A DNA stretch of 64,000 nt, taken from assembly GCF_020131355.1 (NCBI RefSeq), contig NZ_JAHLEL010000006.1, positions 310,001 through 374,000 on the forward strand, written 5' to 3'. The stretch's first letter is position 1, and every line of letters starts with the position of its first letter. This document shows, piece after piece, positions 52,704-61,125 of this stretch. Position numbers and translations under genes: made by a program. This stretch comes from Pseudonocardia sp. ICBG1293 (lineage in GTDB: Bacteria > Actinomycetota > Actinomycetes > Mycobacteriales > Pseudonocardiaceae). Under the pieces are notes generated by a model. The model was not told where the DNA came from, did no database searches, and saw only the letters and a list, made by a program, of their open reading frames with translations.

Positions 52704-53932
52704 ATGACCGGCGCCCGGGACGGTGCCGCCGAGCGCCCGCGCCGAGCCTCTCGTGGCCTGCCGCTGCCGGTGCTCGTCGTGGTCGTTCTCGTCGAGCTCG
52801 CGGCGGTCGCCCTGGCGGCGGCCGATCTGGCCCGGCTCCCGTGGAGCCCCGACACCGGGCAGCTGGCGCTCGGCGCGGTCGGCCTCGCCGCACTCGGCGT
52901 ACTGCACACGGAGCTGGCCACCGGGATCGAGCGGGTGCGGCGCCGGGTCTCGCACCTCCTGTACTTCGACCTGTCGACGGTCTGGACCTTCGCGGCCGCG
53001 CTGCTGCTGCCGCCGGGGATGGCGGGCCTGGTCGTCGTCGTGGTCTACGGGCACCTGTGGTGGCGGGTCTGGCGGCCGGCCGGGGCCCCGCTGTACCGGC
53101 ACGTCTACACCACCGCGACGGTCGTGCTGGCCGCGATGGCGGCCTCGGTCGTCGTCTCTCCCGAGGCACTGACGGCGGCCGCCGGCACGGGGGGTGGGAG
53201 CCGGATCATCGGCTACCTGTCGCTGCTGCTGGCGATGGCCGTCTACGGGCTGATCAACCAGCTGCTGGTCGCGACCGCACTGGCGCTGTCGGCCCCGGAC
53301 CGTCCCGGCTGGCGCCGGCTGGTGGGGGACTGGGACGACCACATCCTGGAGGGGTCGACCCTGTGCCTGGCGGTGCTCGCCGCACTGGCCGCGCAGCGGC
53401 AGGTACTCCTCGTGCTGCTGGTGCTCCCGCCGCTGCTCGTCCTGCACCGGGCGGTGCTGATCCGCCAGCTGGAGGAGCGCGCCAACACCGACGCCAAGAC
53501 CAACCTGCTCACCGCCGTCGCGTGGCGGGGGCGGGCGCACCGTGCCCTGGCCAGGGCACGGCGGCAGCGCGGCGCCGTCGCGGTGCTCATCCTCGACCTG
53601 GACCACTTCAAGGCCGTCAACGACGGCTACGGACACCTCGCGGGCGACGAGGTGCTCTCGGCCGTCGCCGGGACGTTGAAGGCGCAGGTCCGCGACGTCG
53701 ACCCGGTCGGGCGCTTCGGCGGCGAGGAGTTCGTCGTCCTCCTGGCCGGGCTCCCGGTGGGGGCATCACCATCTGCGACCTGTCGGTGTCGGTGGGGGTC
53801 GCGGTGGCCGGCGGCGACGGCGAGTCCCTGGACGAGCTGCTGCAGGTCGCCGACCACGCGCTCTACGCGGCCAAGCGCGGCGGGCGCGACCAGGTCCGGA
53901 CCGGCCGCGACGGGAGCGTCCCCGGCCGCTGA
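52704..53932 (+). pseudogene. Membrane diguanylate cyclase 1, internally deleted and frameshifted
   Basis: About 230 N-terminal residues hold five to six membrane helices, then a GGDEF domain: NTDAKTNLLTAVAWRGRAHRALARAR, LILDLDHFKAVNDGYGHLAGDEVL, I-site RDVD and RFGGEEFVVLL. After LAGLP the expected ~35-45 residues (helix between the GGEEF strand and the next strand) are missing. The next recognisable part, ITICDLSVSVGVAV to ALYAAKRGGRD, is in another frame ending at 53932. The break is at about 53758. As it stands the frame runs on to 54023 with unrelated residues. Probably an inactive cyclase. Confidence 0.85.
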
Positions 53933-53944
53933 GGCCGGGCGGGA

Positions 53945-55321
53945 TCAGGCGGGCTCGGACTCGGCGGGGAAGGTGTGGCGCCCGATCCGCACGGCGTCGC
54001 GCCCGGCACGCTTGGCCGCGTAGAGCGCGGAGTCCGCGACCTCGAGCAGGTCGGTCATGGCGTGCCCGTCGTCGGGGAACAGCGCCCCGCCGATCGAGAC
54101 GGTGATCCCGGTACGGGGTGGCGGGGGTGCCTCGGGACCCACGGACCCGTCGGCCGGGGCCGGGAGCCGCTGCGCCGGCACGCCGTCCGGCGGTGCCACC
54201 GGGGCGGCGGTGTCGCCGGCGACCCGCCTGCGCAGCCGTTCGGCGATCTGACGGACCTCCTCGCGCCCGTCGTGCCCGGACAGCCGGGGGAGCAGGACGA
54301 CGAACTCCTCCCCGCCGAACCGGCCGACGAGGTCGTGGTCGCGCAGCTCCTCGCGCAGCATCTGGGCGGTCGCGGCGAGGACCTGGTCGCCGTAGAGGTG
54401 GCCGTGGGCGTCGTTGACGTCCTTGAAGTGGTCCAGGTCGAGGATCAGCAGCGCCGCGGGGCGTCGTTCGCGTTCGGCGATCGTCAGCTCGTGGGCCCCG
54501 CGCAGGTGCCACGCCGCGTGGTTGAGCAGCCCGGTCTTGGCGTCGGTGTCGGCCCGTTCGCGCAGCTGACGGACCAGGATCGTGCGGTGCAGGGCCAGGA
54601 TGGGCGGCACCGCCAGCACCGCGACGAACGGTCCGCTCGCGGCGAGCGCCCCGGCCGTCAGGGCGCCCAGGCAGAGCGTCGCGAGCTCCAGGGTGAGCTC
54701 GTCGCCACCGAACAGGATCCGGGCCACGCGGGTGTCCGGGCTCGCGACCGCCACCACGCCGAGCACCAGGCAGGTGTTGACGACGGTGTAGGTCAGCAGC
54801 GCCAGCAGCAGTGCGACGGCGCCGGGGACGCTGCCGTAGACCTCCCCGGGGCGCGTCGCGGCCAGCACCCCGGCCGCGGCGTGCACGGAGAGGATCACCG
54901 TGGCGGCGTTGTAGACCTCGCGGTAGACCGGCCGTCGGTCGGGGGGCGGCACCGGCCGCAGCACCCGGACATAGAGGTGGGTGTAGACGACGACCACCAC
55001 GAGCGCACCCAGCGCGGGCGGCAGCAGCAGGGCCGAGGCGAAGGTCCAGACCGAGGTCAGGTTCACGTGGTGGGTCTCGGCCGTGTAGCGCCGCACGCGT
55101 TCCACGCCGGACACGACCTCGGTGTGCACGATCCCGGCCACGGTCAGCGTGGCGAGCAGCACCAGTGTCGGCCGGTCGAGGCGCGGCGCACCGAGCAGTC
55201 CGGCGACGACGAGGCACAGCGCCAGCAGCTCCACGGCGAGGACCGGGCCCAGCAGGCGTCCGGGGATGGACCAGACCGGCCAGCGGGTGACCTGGCGCAA
55301 CCGGACTGGTTCCGGGGCCAT
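53945..55321 (-). CDS. Membrane diguanylate cyclase 2 (GGDEF)
   Basis: 458 residues. Five to six membrane helices in the first ~230 residues (VHTEVVSGVERVRR loop and LTSVWTFASALLLPPALG shared with its paralogue), then an intact GGDEF domain. Present are NHAAWHLRGAHELT, ALLILDLDHFKDVNDAHGHLYGD, inhibitory site RDHD five residues before GRFGGEEFVVLLPRL, and a late TVSIGGALFPDDG to ALYAAKRAGRD. A ~25-residue Pro/Ala insert (PVAPPDGVPAQRLPAP) lies before the last strand. Makes c-di-GMP at the membrane. ATG follows GAGGGAGG. Convergent with its damaged paralogue. Confidence 0.92.
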   Translation of the reverse strand: MAPEPVRLRQVTRWPVWSIPGRLLGPVLAVELLALCLVVAGLLGAPRLDRPTLVLLATLTVAGIVHTEVVSGVERVRRYTAETHHVNLTSVWTFASALLLPPALGALVVVVVYTHLYVRVLRPVPPPDRRPVYREVYNAATVILSVHAAAGVLAATRPGEVYGSVPGAVALLLALLTYTVVNTCLVLGVVAVASPDTRVARILFGGDELTLELATLCLGALTAGALAASGPFVAVLAVPPILALHRTILVRQLRERADTDAKTGLLNHAAWHLRGAHELTIAERERRPAALLILDLDHFKDVNDAHGHLYGDQVLAATAQMLREELRDHDLVGRFGGEEFVVLLPRLSGHDGREEVRQIAERLRRRVAGDTAAPVAPPDGVPAQRLPAPADGSVGPEAPPPPRTGITVSIGGALFPDDGHAMTDLLEVADSALYAAKRAGRDAVRIGRHTFPAESEPA

Positions 55322-55626
55322 ACGTCCCTCCCTCGCCGGCGTCGTTGCACCCGATCCTGCCCGTCCACGACCGGGACGGGCGTGACGCCCCTGCGTGATC
55401 CTAGCCGCATCGGTCGCGGTCAGTGATCGATACGGCTTCGTGATCCCGTCGTAGCTGCTCGGACGAGCGTCGCGATCACGCTGAGTACAGGCCGTCCGGC
55501 CGACCCGGTGATTGTTGATATCGCAATGGTGCCCCCTGGTTTGTTCGCCGGTCGACGCCGGGTCACCCTTTTCGGCGGCGGCATCGCCGAATACCTGAGA
55601 GACCATGTCGGTATGCCGGTAATTGC

Positions 55627-55643
55627 CGTGGCGTGACGCCACG
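55627..55643 (+). promoter_or_regulatory. 17-bp palindrome upstream of the hexapeptide genes
   Basis: CGTGGCGT-G-ACGCCACG is a perfect odd-centred palindrome (8-bp arms) ending 18 nt before the Shine-Dalgarno of hexapeptide 1. Suitable as a dimeric-regulator operator or as an RNA hairpin in the leader. The region 55500-55680 is visibly richer in A/T than flanking genes, as expected for a promoter. Confidence 0.5.
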
Positions 55644-55677
55644 ACGTGCGGGATGTCGATCAGGAAAGGAGTCATTC

Positions 55678-55698
55678 GTGCGCAACTGGGGTTGGTGA
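55678..55698 (+). CDS. Hexapeptide cistron 1 (MRNWGW)
   Basis: GTG CGC AAC TGG GGT TGG TGA encodes MRNWGW. A near-ideal ribosome site AAGGAG (55666-55671) is 6 nt upstream. The next copy, 92 nt on, encodes the same six residues with a different start codon and a different Arg codon, showing selection on the peptide rather than on DNA. No family is known to me. Possible roles are a signalling peptide, a very small RiPP precursor, or a Trp-rich leader peptide. No cytochrome P450 or radical-SAM gene is nearby. Confidence 0.7.
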   Translation: MRNWGW

Positions 55699-55704
55699 AC
55701 ACAT

Positions 55705-55722
55705 CCGCGGTAAGTGCCGCGG
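55705..55722 (+). other. Hairpin between the two hexapeptide cistrons
   Basis: CCGCGG-TAAGTG-CCGCGG forms a 6-bp stem with a 6-nt loop, 7 nt after the first stop codon. A possible pause, attenuation or processing site. Confidence 0.5.
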
Positions 55723-55769
55723 CGATTAGTCGATCATCTGTGGGCCGTGAGTGCGAAAGGAGATCCACA

Positions 55770-55790
55770 ATGCGTAACTGGGGTTGGTGA
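55770..55790 (+). CDS. Hexapeptide cistron 2 (MRNWGW)
   Basis: ATG CGT AAC TGG GGT TGG TGA, again MRNWGW. The ribosome site AAGGAG (55757-55762) is 7 nt upstream and is part of the block GAAAGGAG shared with copy 1. From AAC to TGA the two copies are identical over 15 nt; upstream and downstream flanks differ. A strong hairpin follows at 55822-55861, so the pair seems to form a short independent transcription unit ahead of dxs. Confidence 0.7.
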   Translation: MRNWGW

Positions 55791-55821
55791 GAGCAGCGGA
55801 CGTCCGCGTCGCAGCACGGGA

Positions 55822-55861
55822 CGCGGCGGGCACGTCCGGATGACGGACGACGCCCGCCGCG
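55822..55861 (+). terminator. Strong hairpin after the hexapeptides
   Basis: CGCGGCGGGC (55822-55831) pairs with GCCCGCCGCG (55852-55861), and inside CGTCCG (55833-55838) pairs with CGGACG (55844-55849) around a GATGA loop. One of the most stable hairpins in the window, without a T-run. It separates the hexapeptides from dxs. Confidence 0.65.
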
Positions 55862-55978
55862 CCCGGCAGCGCCGTCGGGTCGCCTCGGCTACCGGTCCGT
55901 AGAGTGGGACCACGAGTCGATGCCGGTCCTCCGTCGTGGAGGACACCCGCACCGGGGCCGGCGGCGAGGAGGCAGTAC

Positions 55979-57919
55979 GTGACGACGAACCAGGGACTCC
56001 CGGCGATCCGGCGACCGGCCGATCTGCGGGGGCTGGGGCCCGACGAACTGGCCTCGCTCGCGGCCGAGATCCGTGGGTTCCTGATCAGGGCGGTCTCGCG
56101 CACCGGCGGTCACCTCGGCCCCAACCTGGGCGTGGTCGAGCTGAGCATCGCGCTGCACCGGGTGTTCGAGTCCCCGCAGGACACCCTGATCTGGGACACC
56201 GGCCACCAGGCCTACGTGCACAAGCTGCTGACCGGTCGCCAGGAGGGCTGGGACCGGCTGAAGAAGACCGGTGGACTGTCGGGCTACCCGAGCCGCTCCG
56301 AGTCCGAGCACGACCACGTGGAGTCGAGCCACGCGTCGTCCTCGCTGTCCTGGGCCGACGGGATTGCCCGCGCGCACGCGCTGACCGGGGTCGACCGGCA
56401 CGTCGTCGCCGTGATCGGTGACGGGGCGCTGACCGGTGGCATGGCCTGGGAGGCGCTGAACAACATCGCGGCCGGTGAGGACCGCAACGTGGTGATCGTC
56501 GTCAACGACAACGGTCGGTCGTACTCGCCGACCATCGGCGGGCTCGCCGACCGGCTCGCGTCGTTGCGGCTGCAGCCCGGCTACGAGCGGGTGCTGGAGG
56601 CGGGCAAGCGCACCGTCCGCGGCACCCCCGTCGTCGGGCCGGCGCTCTACGCGGGCCTGCACGCCTTCAAGGCCGGGGTGAAGGACGCGCTCGCCCCGCA
56701 GGAGCTGTTCTCCGACCTGGGGCTCAAGTACTTCGGCCCGGTCGACGGCCACGACATCGGGCAGCTCGAGTCCGCGTTGCGCCGGGCGAAGCGCTTCGGC
56801 GGGCCGGTCATCGTGCACACCGTGACCCGCAAGGGCAACGGCTACCCGCCTGCGGAGAACGACGAGGCCGAGCAGATGCACAGCCCGGCCGCGTTCGACC
56901 CGGAGACCGGCCTGCCCACCGGCACCCCGGTCACCGGCTGGACCGACGTGTTCGCCGAGGAGATGGTCGCGCTGGGGGCGCGGCGCACCGACGTCGTCGC
57001 GATCACCGCGGCGATGCTCGGCCCGACCGGGCTCGCCCCGTTCGCGGCCGCCTACCCGGACCGGATCGTGGACGTCGGGATCGCCGAGCAGCACGCGCTG
57101 ACCACGGCCGCCGGGCTGGCCCGGGCCGGGCGCCATCCCGTCGTCGCGCTGTACTCGACGTTCCTCAACCGCGGCTTCGACCAGCTGCTCATGGACGTGG
57201 GCCTGCACCGCGAGCGGGTCACCCTGGTGCTGGACCGCTCCGGGGTCACCGGCAGCGACGGCCCGTCGCACAACGGGATGTGGGACCTCTCGCTGCTGGG
57301 CATCGTGCCCGGTATGCGGGTCGCCGCCCCGCGCGACGAGGACACCCTGCGCGAGGAGTTCGGCGAGGCCACCGCGGTCACCGACGGCCCGACCGCGCTG
57401 CGCTACCCGAAGGGCTCGGTGATCGGATCGGTGCCCGCGCTGCGCCGGCTCGACGGGCCGGCCGGGGTGGACGTGCTGCACGAGCCGGCCGACCGGCGTT
57501 CCCAGGTGCTGCTCGTCTGCGTCGGGGCCTTCGCGAAGGCCGGCGTCGCCGTCGCGCAGCGGCTCGCCGACCAGGGCGTCGACGTCACCGTCGTCGACCC
57601 GCGGTGGGTGCTGCCGGTGCCGCGCGAACTGCTCACGCTGGCCGCCGACCACCAGCTCGTGGTCACCGTCTCCGACTGCGGCACGCACGGCGGGTTCGGC
57701 TCGGCGCTGTCCGACGCGCTGCGAGCCGCCGAGCTCGACGTACGCCAGCGCGACCTCGCCCTGCCCCAGCAGTACCTGGAGCACGGCAGCCGCGACGACG
57801 TGCTGGCCGCGACCGGGCTGACCGAGCAGGACATGGCGCGCCGGATCATCGAGTGGGCGGCCGCCGCGGTCCCCTCGACCCCCGAGGGCGCCGTCCCCGG
57901 GCGGGAGCGCAGCGGCTGA
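55979..57919 (+). CDS. dxs: 1-deoxy-D-xylulose-5-phosphate synthase
   Basis: Thiamine-diphosphate enzyme condensing pyruvate and glyceraldehyde-3-phosphate, entry to the MEP isoprenoid pathway. 646 residues. Seen: [22 protein letters not shown] near 37-58, [16 protein letters not shown] near 71-86, [21 protein letters not shown] near 143-163 (ThDP site), [10 protein letters not shown] near 172, [16 protein letters not shown] near 361-376 (catalytic Glu), [13 protein letters not shown] and [20 protein letters not shown] near 418-437. GTG at 55979 follows GAGGAGG; a TAGAGT promoter-like box lies near 55902. Its stop overlaps a response-regulator start. Confidence 0.96.
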   Translation: MTTNQGLPAIRRPADLRGLGPDELASLAAEIRGFLIRAVSRTGGHLGPNLGVVELSIALHRVFESPQDTLIWDTGHQAYVHKLLTGRQEGWDRLKKTGGLSGYPSRSESEHDHVESSHASSSLSWADGIARAHALTGVDRHVVAVIGDGALTGGMAWEALNNIAAGEDRNVVIVVNDNGRSYSPTIGGLADRLASLRLQPGYERVLEAGKRTVRGTPVVGPALYAGLHAFKAGVKDALAPQELFSDLGLKYFGPVDGHDIGQLESALRRAKRFGGPVIVHTVTRKGNGYPPAENDEAEQMHSPAAFDPETGLPTGTPVTGWTDVFAEEMVALGARRTDVVAITAAMLGPTGLAPFAAAYPDRIVDVGIAEQHALTTAAGLARAGRHPVVALYSTFLNRGFDQLLMDVGLHRERVTLVLDRSGVTGSDGPSHNGMWDLSLLGIVPGMRVAAPRDEDTLREEFGEATAVTDGPTALRYPKGSVIGSVPALRRLDGPAGVDVLHEPADRRSQVLLVCVGAFAKAGVAVAQRLADQGVDVTVVDPRWVLPVPRELLTLAADHQLVVTVSDCGTHGGFGSALSDALRAAELDVRQRDLALPQQYLEHGSRDDVLAATGLTEQDMARRIIEWAAAAVPSTPEGAVPGRERSG

Positions 57920-58596
57920 TGCGCGTCATCGTCGTCGATGACGAGCCGGCGATGGCCGACGCCGTCGTCCGGGGCCTGCGCCGGGACGGGATGGCCGTCG
58001 ACGTCGCCTACGACGGCGACGAGGGCTCGGAGAAGCTGTCGGTGACCCGCTACGACGTCGCCGTGCTCGACCGGGACCTGCCCGGCCGCAGCGGCGACGA
58101 CCTCTGCGACGAGGTGGTCGCCGCGGGCGGCCTGACCCGGGTGCTGATGCTCACCGCGTCGGGCACCCCGGCGGACAAGGTCGAGGGGCTGTCCCGCGGT
58201 GCCGACGACTACCTGGCCAAGCCGTTCGACTTCCCGGAGCTGGTCGCACGGGTGCGGGCGCTGGGCCGGCGCGCCACCCCGGCGGTGCCCCCCACCCTGC
58301 GCACCGGTGACGTGGTGCTGGATCCGGCGCGGCGCACCGTGCTGCGGTCCGGGCGGCCGGTCGAGCTGACCCGCAAGGAGTTCGGGGTGCTGGAGGTGCT
58401 GCTCGCCGCGGGCGGCGCCGTGGTGTCGTCGGAGGAGCTGCTCGAACGCGTCTGGGACGAGAACGCCGACCCGTTCACCACCACGGTGCGGGTCACAGTC
58501 ATGACCCTGCGCAAGAAGCTCGGCACGCCCGGACTGATCGACACCGTCGTCGGTGCCGGGTACCGGGTGCCCGCCGACGGGACCCCCGCGGCGTGA
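57919..58596 (+). CDS. OmpR/PhoB-type response regulator
   Basis: 225 residues. Receiver: VIVVDDEPAMADAVVRGLRRDG, phospho-Asp51 in VAVLDRDLPGRSGDD, LMLTASG and the Lys in YLAKPFDFPELVARVRAL. Winged-helix output: VELTRKEFGVLEVLL near 147-161, SSEELLERVWDE and TTTVRVTVMTLRKKLG. The ATG shares bases with the dxs stop (TGATG), so its translation is coupled to dxs. The kinase gene follows 4 nt later. Target genes unknown. Confidence 0.93.
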   Translation: MRVIVVDDEPAMADAVVRGLRRDGMAVDVAYDGDEGSEKLSVTRYDVAVLDRDLPGRSGDDLCDEVVAAGGLTRVLMLTASGTPADKVEGLSRGADDYLAKPFDFPELVARVRALGRRATPAVPPTLRTGDVVLDPARRTVLRSGRPVELTRKEFGVLEVLLAAGGAVVSSEELLERVWDENADPFTTTVRVTVMTLRKKLGTPGLIDTVVGAGYRVPADGTPAA

Positions 58597-58600
58597 CGGC

Positions 58601-59776
58601 GTGGGCGACCTCCGGCCGCGCCTGACGCTGCTCGCGACCGCGCTCGTCGCGGCGGTCGCCGCGCTGCTGCTGTGGCTCGGCTGGATGCTCGTCGGCGCCG
58701 TCGTCGCCGGTACCCCGGCGCTGCCCGGGACGGTGTTCGTCGGCGGGGTCGCCGTGCCCGCCGAGACCGCCCGCGACGCGGTCGCCGCCGCCGCCCGGGC
58801 CGAGGTCCTGCGGGCCGGGCTGATCGCGTTCCCGCTGGTGGTCGCGGCCGGGGCGGTCACCTCGTGGGTACTGGTCGGACGGGTGCTGCACCCGTTGCGC
58901 CGGGTCGTGGAGACCACCTCGCGGCTGTCGGCGAGCTCGCTGGACGAGCGGGTCGCGCTCGCCGGAGCCCGCGGCGAGGTCGCCGAGCTGGCCGGCGCGG
59001 TCGACGCGATGCTCGACCGGCTGCAGGCCGCCTTCGACGCGCAGTCGCGGTTCGTCGCCAACGCCGGGCACGAGCTGCGCACCCCGCTGGCCGTGCTGCG
59101 CACCGAGATCGACGTGACCCTGTCCGAGCCCGACGCCGACGCCGAGGAGCTGCGCCGGATGGCCGGGGTGGTCCGGGAGGCGGGCCGCCGCTGCGACGAG
59201 CTGGTCAGCGGGCTGCTGCTGCTCGCCCGGACCGAGGCCGGGGGAGGGCTGCAGGGCTCCGACCGGGTGCCGGTGGACCTGGCCGCGGTCGTCGCCGCGG
59301 AGCTCGCGGCCGTGACCGGGGACGCCGCCGCCCGGGGGCTGGTCGTGCGTACCGACCCGCGGCCCGCGGCCACCCGGGGCAACGAGCCGCTGCTGCGGCG
59401 GATGGTGGCCAACCTGCTGGAGAACGCGGTCCGGCACAACCGGGACGGCGGCTGGATCGAGGTCGGCTGCGGGACCGGTGCTCCCGGCCCGGCGGGGACG
59501 GGGGTCGTGCTGCGGGTCGCGTCCTCGGGGCCGGAGCTGGCCCCGGACAAGGTGGCCGAGCTGTTCGAGCCGTTCCGGCGCGGCCCGGTCGCGCGGACCG
59601 CGCACACCCGCGGGTCCGGGCTGGGCCTGTCGATCGTCCGGTCGGTCGCGACCGCGCACGGCGGGAGCGTGCACGCCGAGGCGGTGCCGGGCGGGGGACT
59701 GTCGGTGCAGGTCGCCCTGCCCGACGGGGCCGCTGCGCCCGCACCGTCGGGAGGTGACCCCGCGCCGGTCCGGTGA
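58601..59776 (+). CDS. Sensor histidine kinase (HisKA type)
   Basis: 391 residues. Two membrane helices (near 6-30 and 75-95) flank a ~45-residue extracytoplasmic loop. A HAMP region (VLHPLRRVVETTSRLSASSLDERV) follows, then the phospho-His157 in FVANAGHELRTPLAVLRTE, N box NLLENAVRHNRDGGW near 270-284 and G boxes with GSGLGLSIVRSVATAHGG near 346-363. GTG at 58601. Cognate of the regulator just upstream. The signal is unknown; the small loop suggests a membrane or periplasmic stimulus. Confidence 0.92.
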   Translation: MGDLRPRLTLLATALVAAVAALLLWLGWMLVGAVVAGTPALPGTVFVGGVAVPAETARDAVAAAARAEVLRAGLIAFPLVVAAGAVTSWVLVGRVLHPLRRVVETTSRLSASSLDERVALAGARGEVAELAGAVDAMLDRLQAAFDAQSRFVANAGHELRTPLAVLRTEIDVTLSEPDADAEELRRMAGVVREAGRRCDELVSGLLLLARTEAGGGLQGSDRVPVDLAAVVAAELAAVTGDAAARGLVVRTDPRPAATRGNEPLLRRMVANLLENAVRHNRDGGWIEVGCGTGAPGPAGTGVVLRVASSGPELAPDKVAELFEPFRRGPVARTAHTRGSGLGLSIVRSVATAHGGSVHAEAVPGGGLSVQVALPDGAAAPAPSGGDPAPVR

Positions 59777-59857
59777 CCCGCGCGCGGTGTCCCCGAGCCG
59801 GGGTCCCCGAGTCCTCGCGGTGGGGCGTGGCCCGGCCGGCTGCGCCGGGAGCCGGGC

Positions 59858-61045
59858 TCAGCCGGCCCGGGTGGCCAGGGCCGGTTCGAGCAGCGGCGCG
59901 AGCAGCTCGACCTGCCACGGGCGGGCACCCCCGGCGGCGAGAGCGGCCGGGAGGTCGCCGTCCGCGGGCGGGGTCCAGCACACCCGGCGCAGCAGGTCGG
60001 GCTGGAGCAGGTTCTCCACCGGCACGTCGTGCCGCTCGGACACCGAGGTCAGCGCCGCGCGGGCGGCCGTGAGCCGGGCCGCCGCGTCGGGGTCCCGGTC
60101 GGCCCAGCGCGACACCGGCGGGGGCCCGTCGGTGGTCGCGGAGCCGCGGGGGAGCTCCGACTCGGGGAGCTCCGTGGCACGGCGCAACGCGTCGAACCAG
60201 TAGCGGGCCAGCCGGCGCTGGGAGCGTCCGCGGAACACGGGCAGGTCGGCCAGCGCCTGCGGGGAGTCGGGGTTGCGCACCGCGGCGTCGACGATCGCGG
60301 CGTCGGGCAGCACCCGGCCGGGCGCGATGTCGCGTTCGGCGGCCAGGGAGTCGCGGGCCTGCCACAGCTCCCGGACCGCGGCGAGCGGGCGGGGGCGGCG
60401 GACCTTGTGGATCCCGGAGGTACGCCGCCAGGGCTCCGCGCGGGGGGCCGGCGGCGGCGCGGTGCGCACCGCCTCGAACTCCTGGCGGGCCCACTCGAGC
60501 TTGCCCTGCTCGTCGAGCATCCGGGTCAGCACGTCGCTTAGGTCGATGAGGACCTCGACGTCCAGCGCGGCGTAGACCAGCCAGTCCTCGGGGAGCGGGC
60601 GGCGCGACCAGTCGGCGGCGCCGTGCCCCTTCTCCAGGCCGAGACCGAGCAGGTTCTCCACCATCGGGCCGAGACCGACCCGCGGCAGCCCGGCGAGCCG
60701 GCCTGCGAGCTCGGTGTCGAACAGCGACGCCGGGCGCAGGTCCAGCTCGGCCAGGCACGGAAGGTCCTGGGACGCCGCGTGCAGCACCCACTCCGGCCCG
60801 TCGAGGGCCTCGGCGAGCGGGACCAGCGCGCCCCGCAGCGGGATCGGGTCGACCAGCGCCGATCCGGCCCCGGCCCGGCGCAGCTGCACCAGGTAGGCGC
60901 GCTGGGAGTACCGGAAGCCGGAGGCGCGTTCCGCATCGACGGCGACCGGACCGCTGCCCCCCGCGATCGCCGCCGCCACACGGGCGAGGTCGTCGGGGGT
61001 CGCGGTGACCGGGGGGAGGCCGTCGGCGGGACGGAGCAGCGGCAC
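59858..61045 (-). CDS. rnd: Ribonuclease D (HRDC-domain 3'-5' exonuclease)
   Basis: 395 residues. DEDDy exonuclease domain: VAVDAERASGFRYSQRAYLVQL near 34-55 (Asp-Ala-Glu), HAASQDLPCLAEL near 88-100 (Asp), and YAALDVEVLIDL near 157-168 (Tyr and Asp). An HRDC domain follows (LWQARDSLAAERDIAPGRVLPDAAIVDAA near 229-257). Involved in RNA 3'-end trimming. GTG at 61045 is the first usable start; reading upstream remains open as Pro/Thr-rich residues to the stop near 61129 but has no start codon. Confidence 0.9.
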   Translation of the reverse strand: MPLLRPADGLPPVTATPDDLARVAAAIAGGSGPVAVDAERASGFRYSQRAYLVQLRRAGAGSALVDPIPLRGALVPLAEALDGPEWVLHAASQDLPCLAELDLRPASLFDTELAGRLAGLPRVGLGPMVENLLGLGLEKGHGAADWSRRPLPEDWLVYAALDVEVLIDLSDVLTRMLDEQGKLEWARQEFEAVRTAPPPAPRAEPWRRTSGIHKVRRPRPLAAVRELWQARDSLAAERDIAPGRVLPDAAIVDAAVRNPDSPQALADLPVFRGRSQRRLARYWFDALRRATELPESELPRGSATTDGPPPVSRWADRDPDAAARLTAARAALTSVSERHDVPVENLLQPDLLRRVCWTPPADGDLPAALAAGGARPWQVELLAPLLEPALATRAG

Positions 61046-61125
61046 CGGATCGGGTGAACCGTCCGGGGTCGCCGAGTCCGGCGGCCGGGTCGTGTCCGTA
61101 CCGCCGGCGGCGCCGGTCCCGGGAG

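Noticed and set aside
55678..55790. Hexapeptides as biarylitide-type RiPP precursors
   Set aside because: Those precursors are MxYxH-type pentapeptides next to a P450 gene; here the sequence differs and no P450 or other tailoring enzyme lies within several kb.
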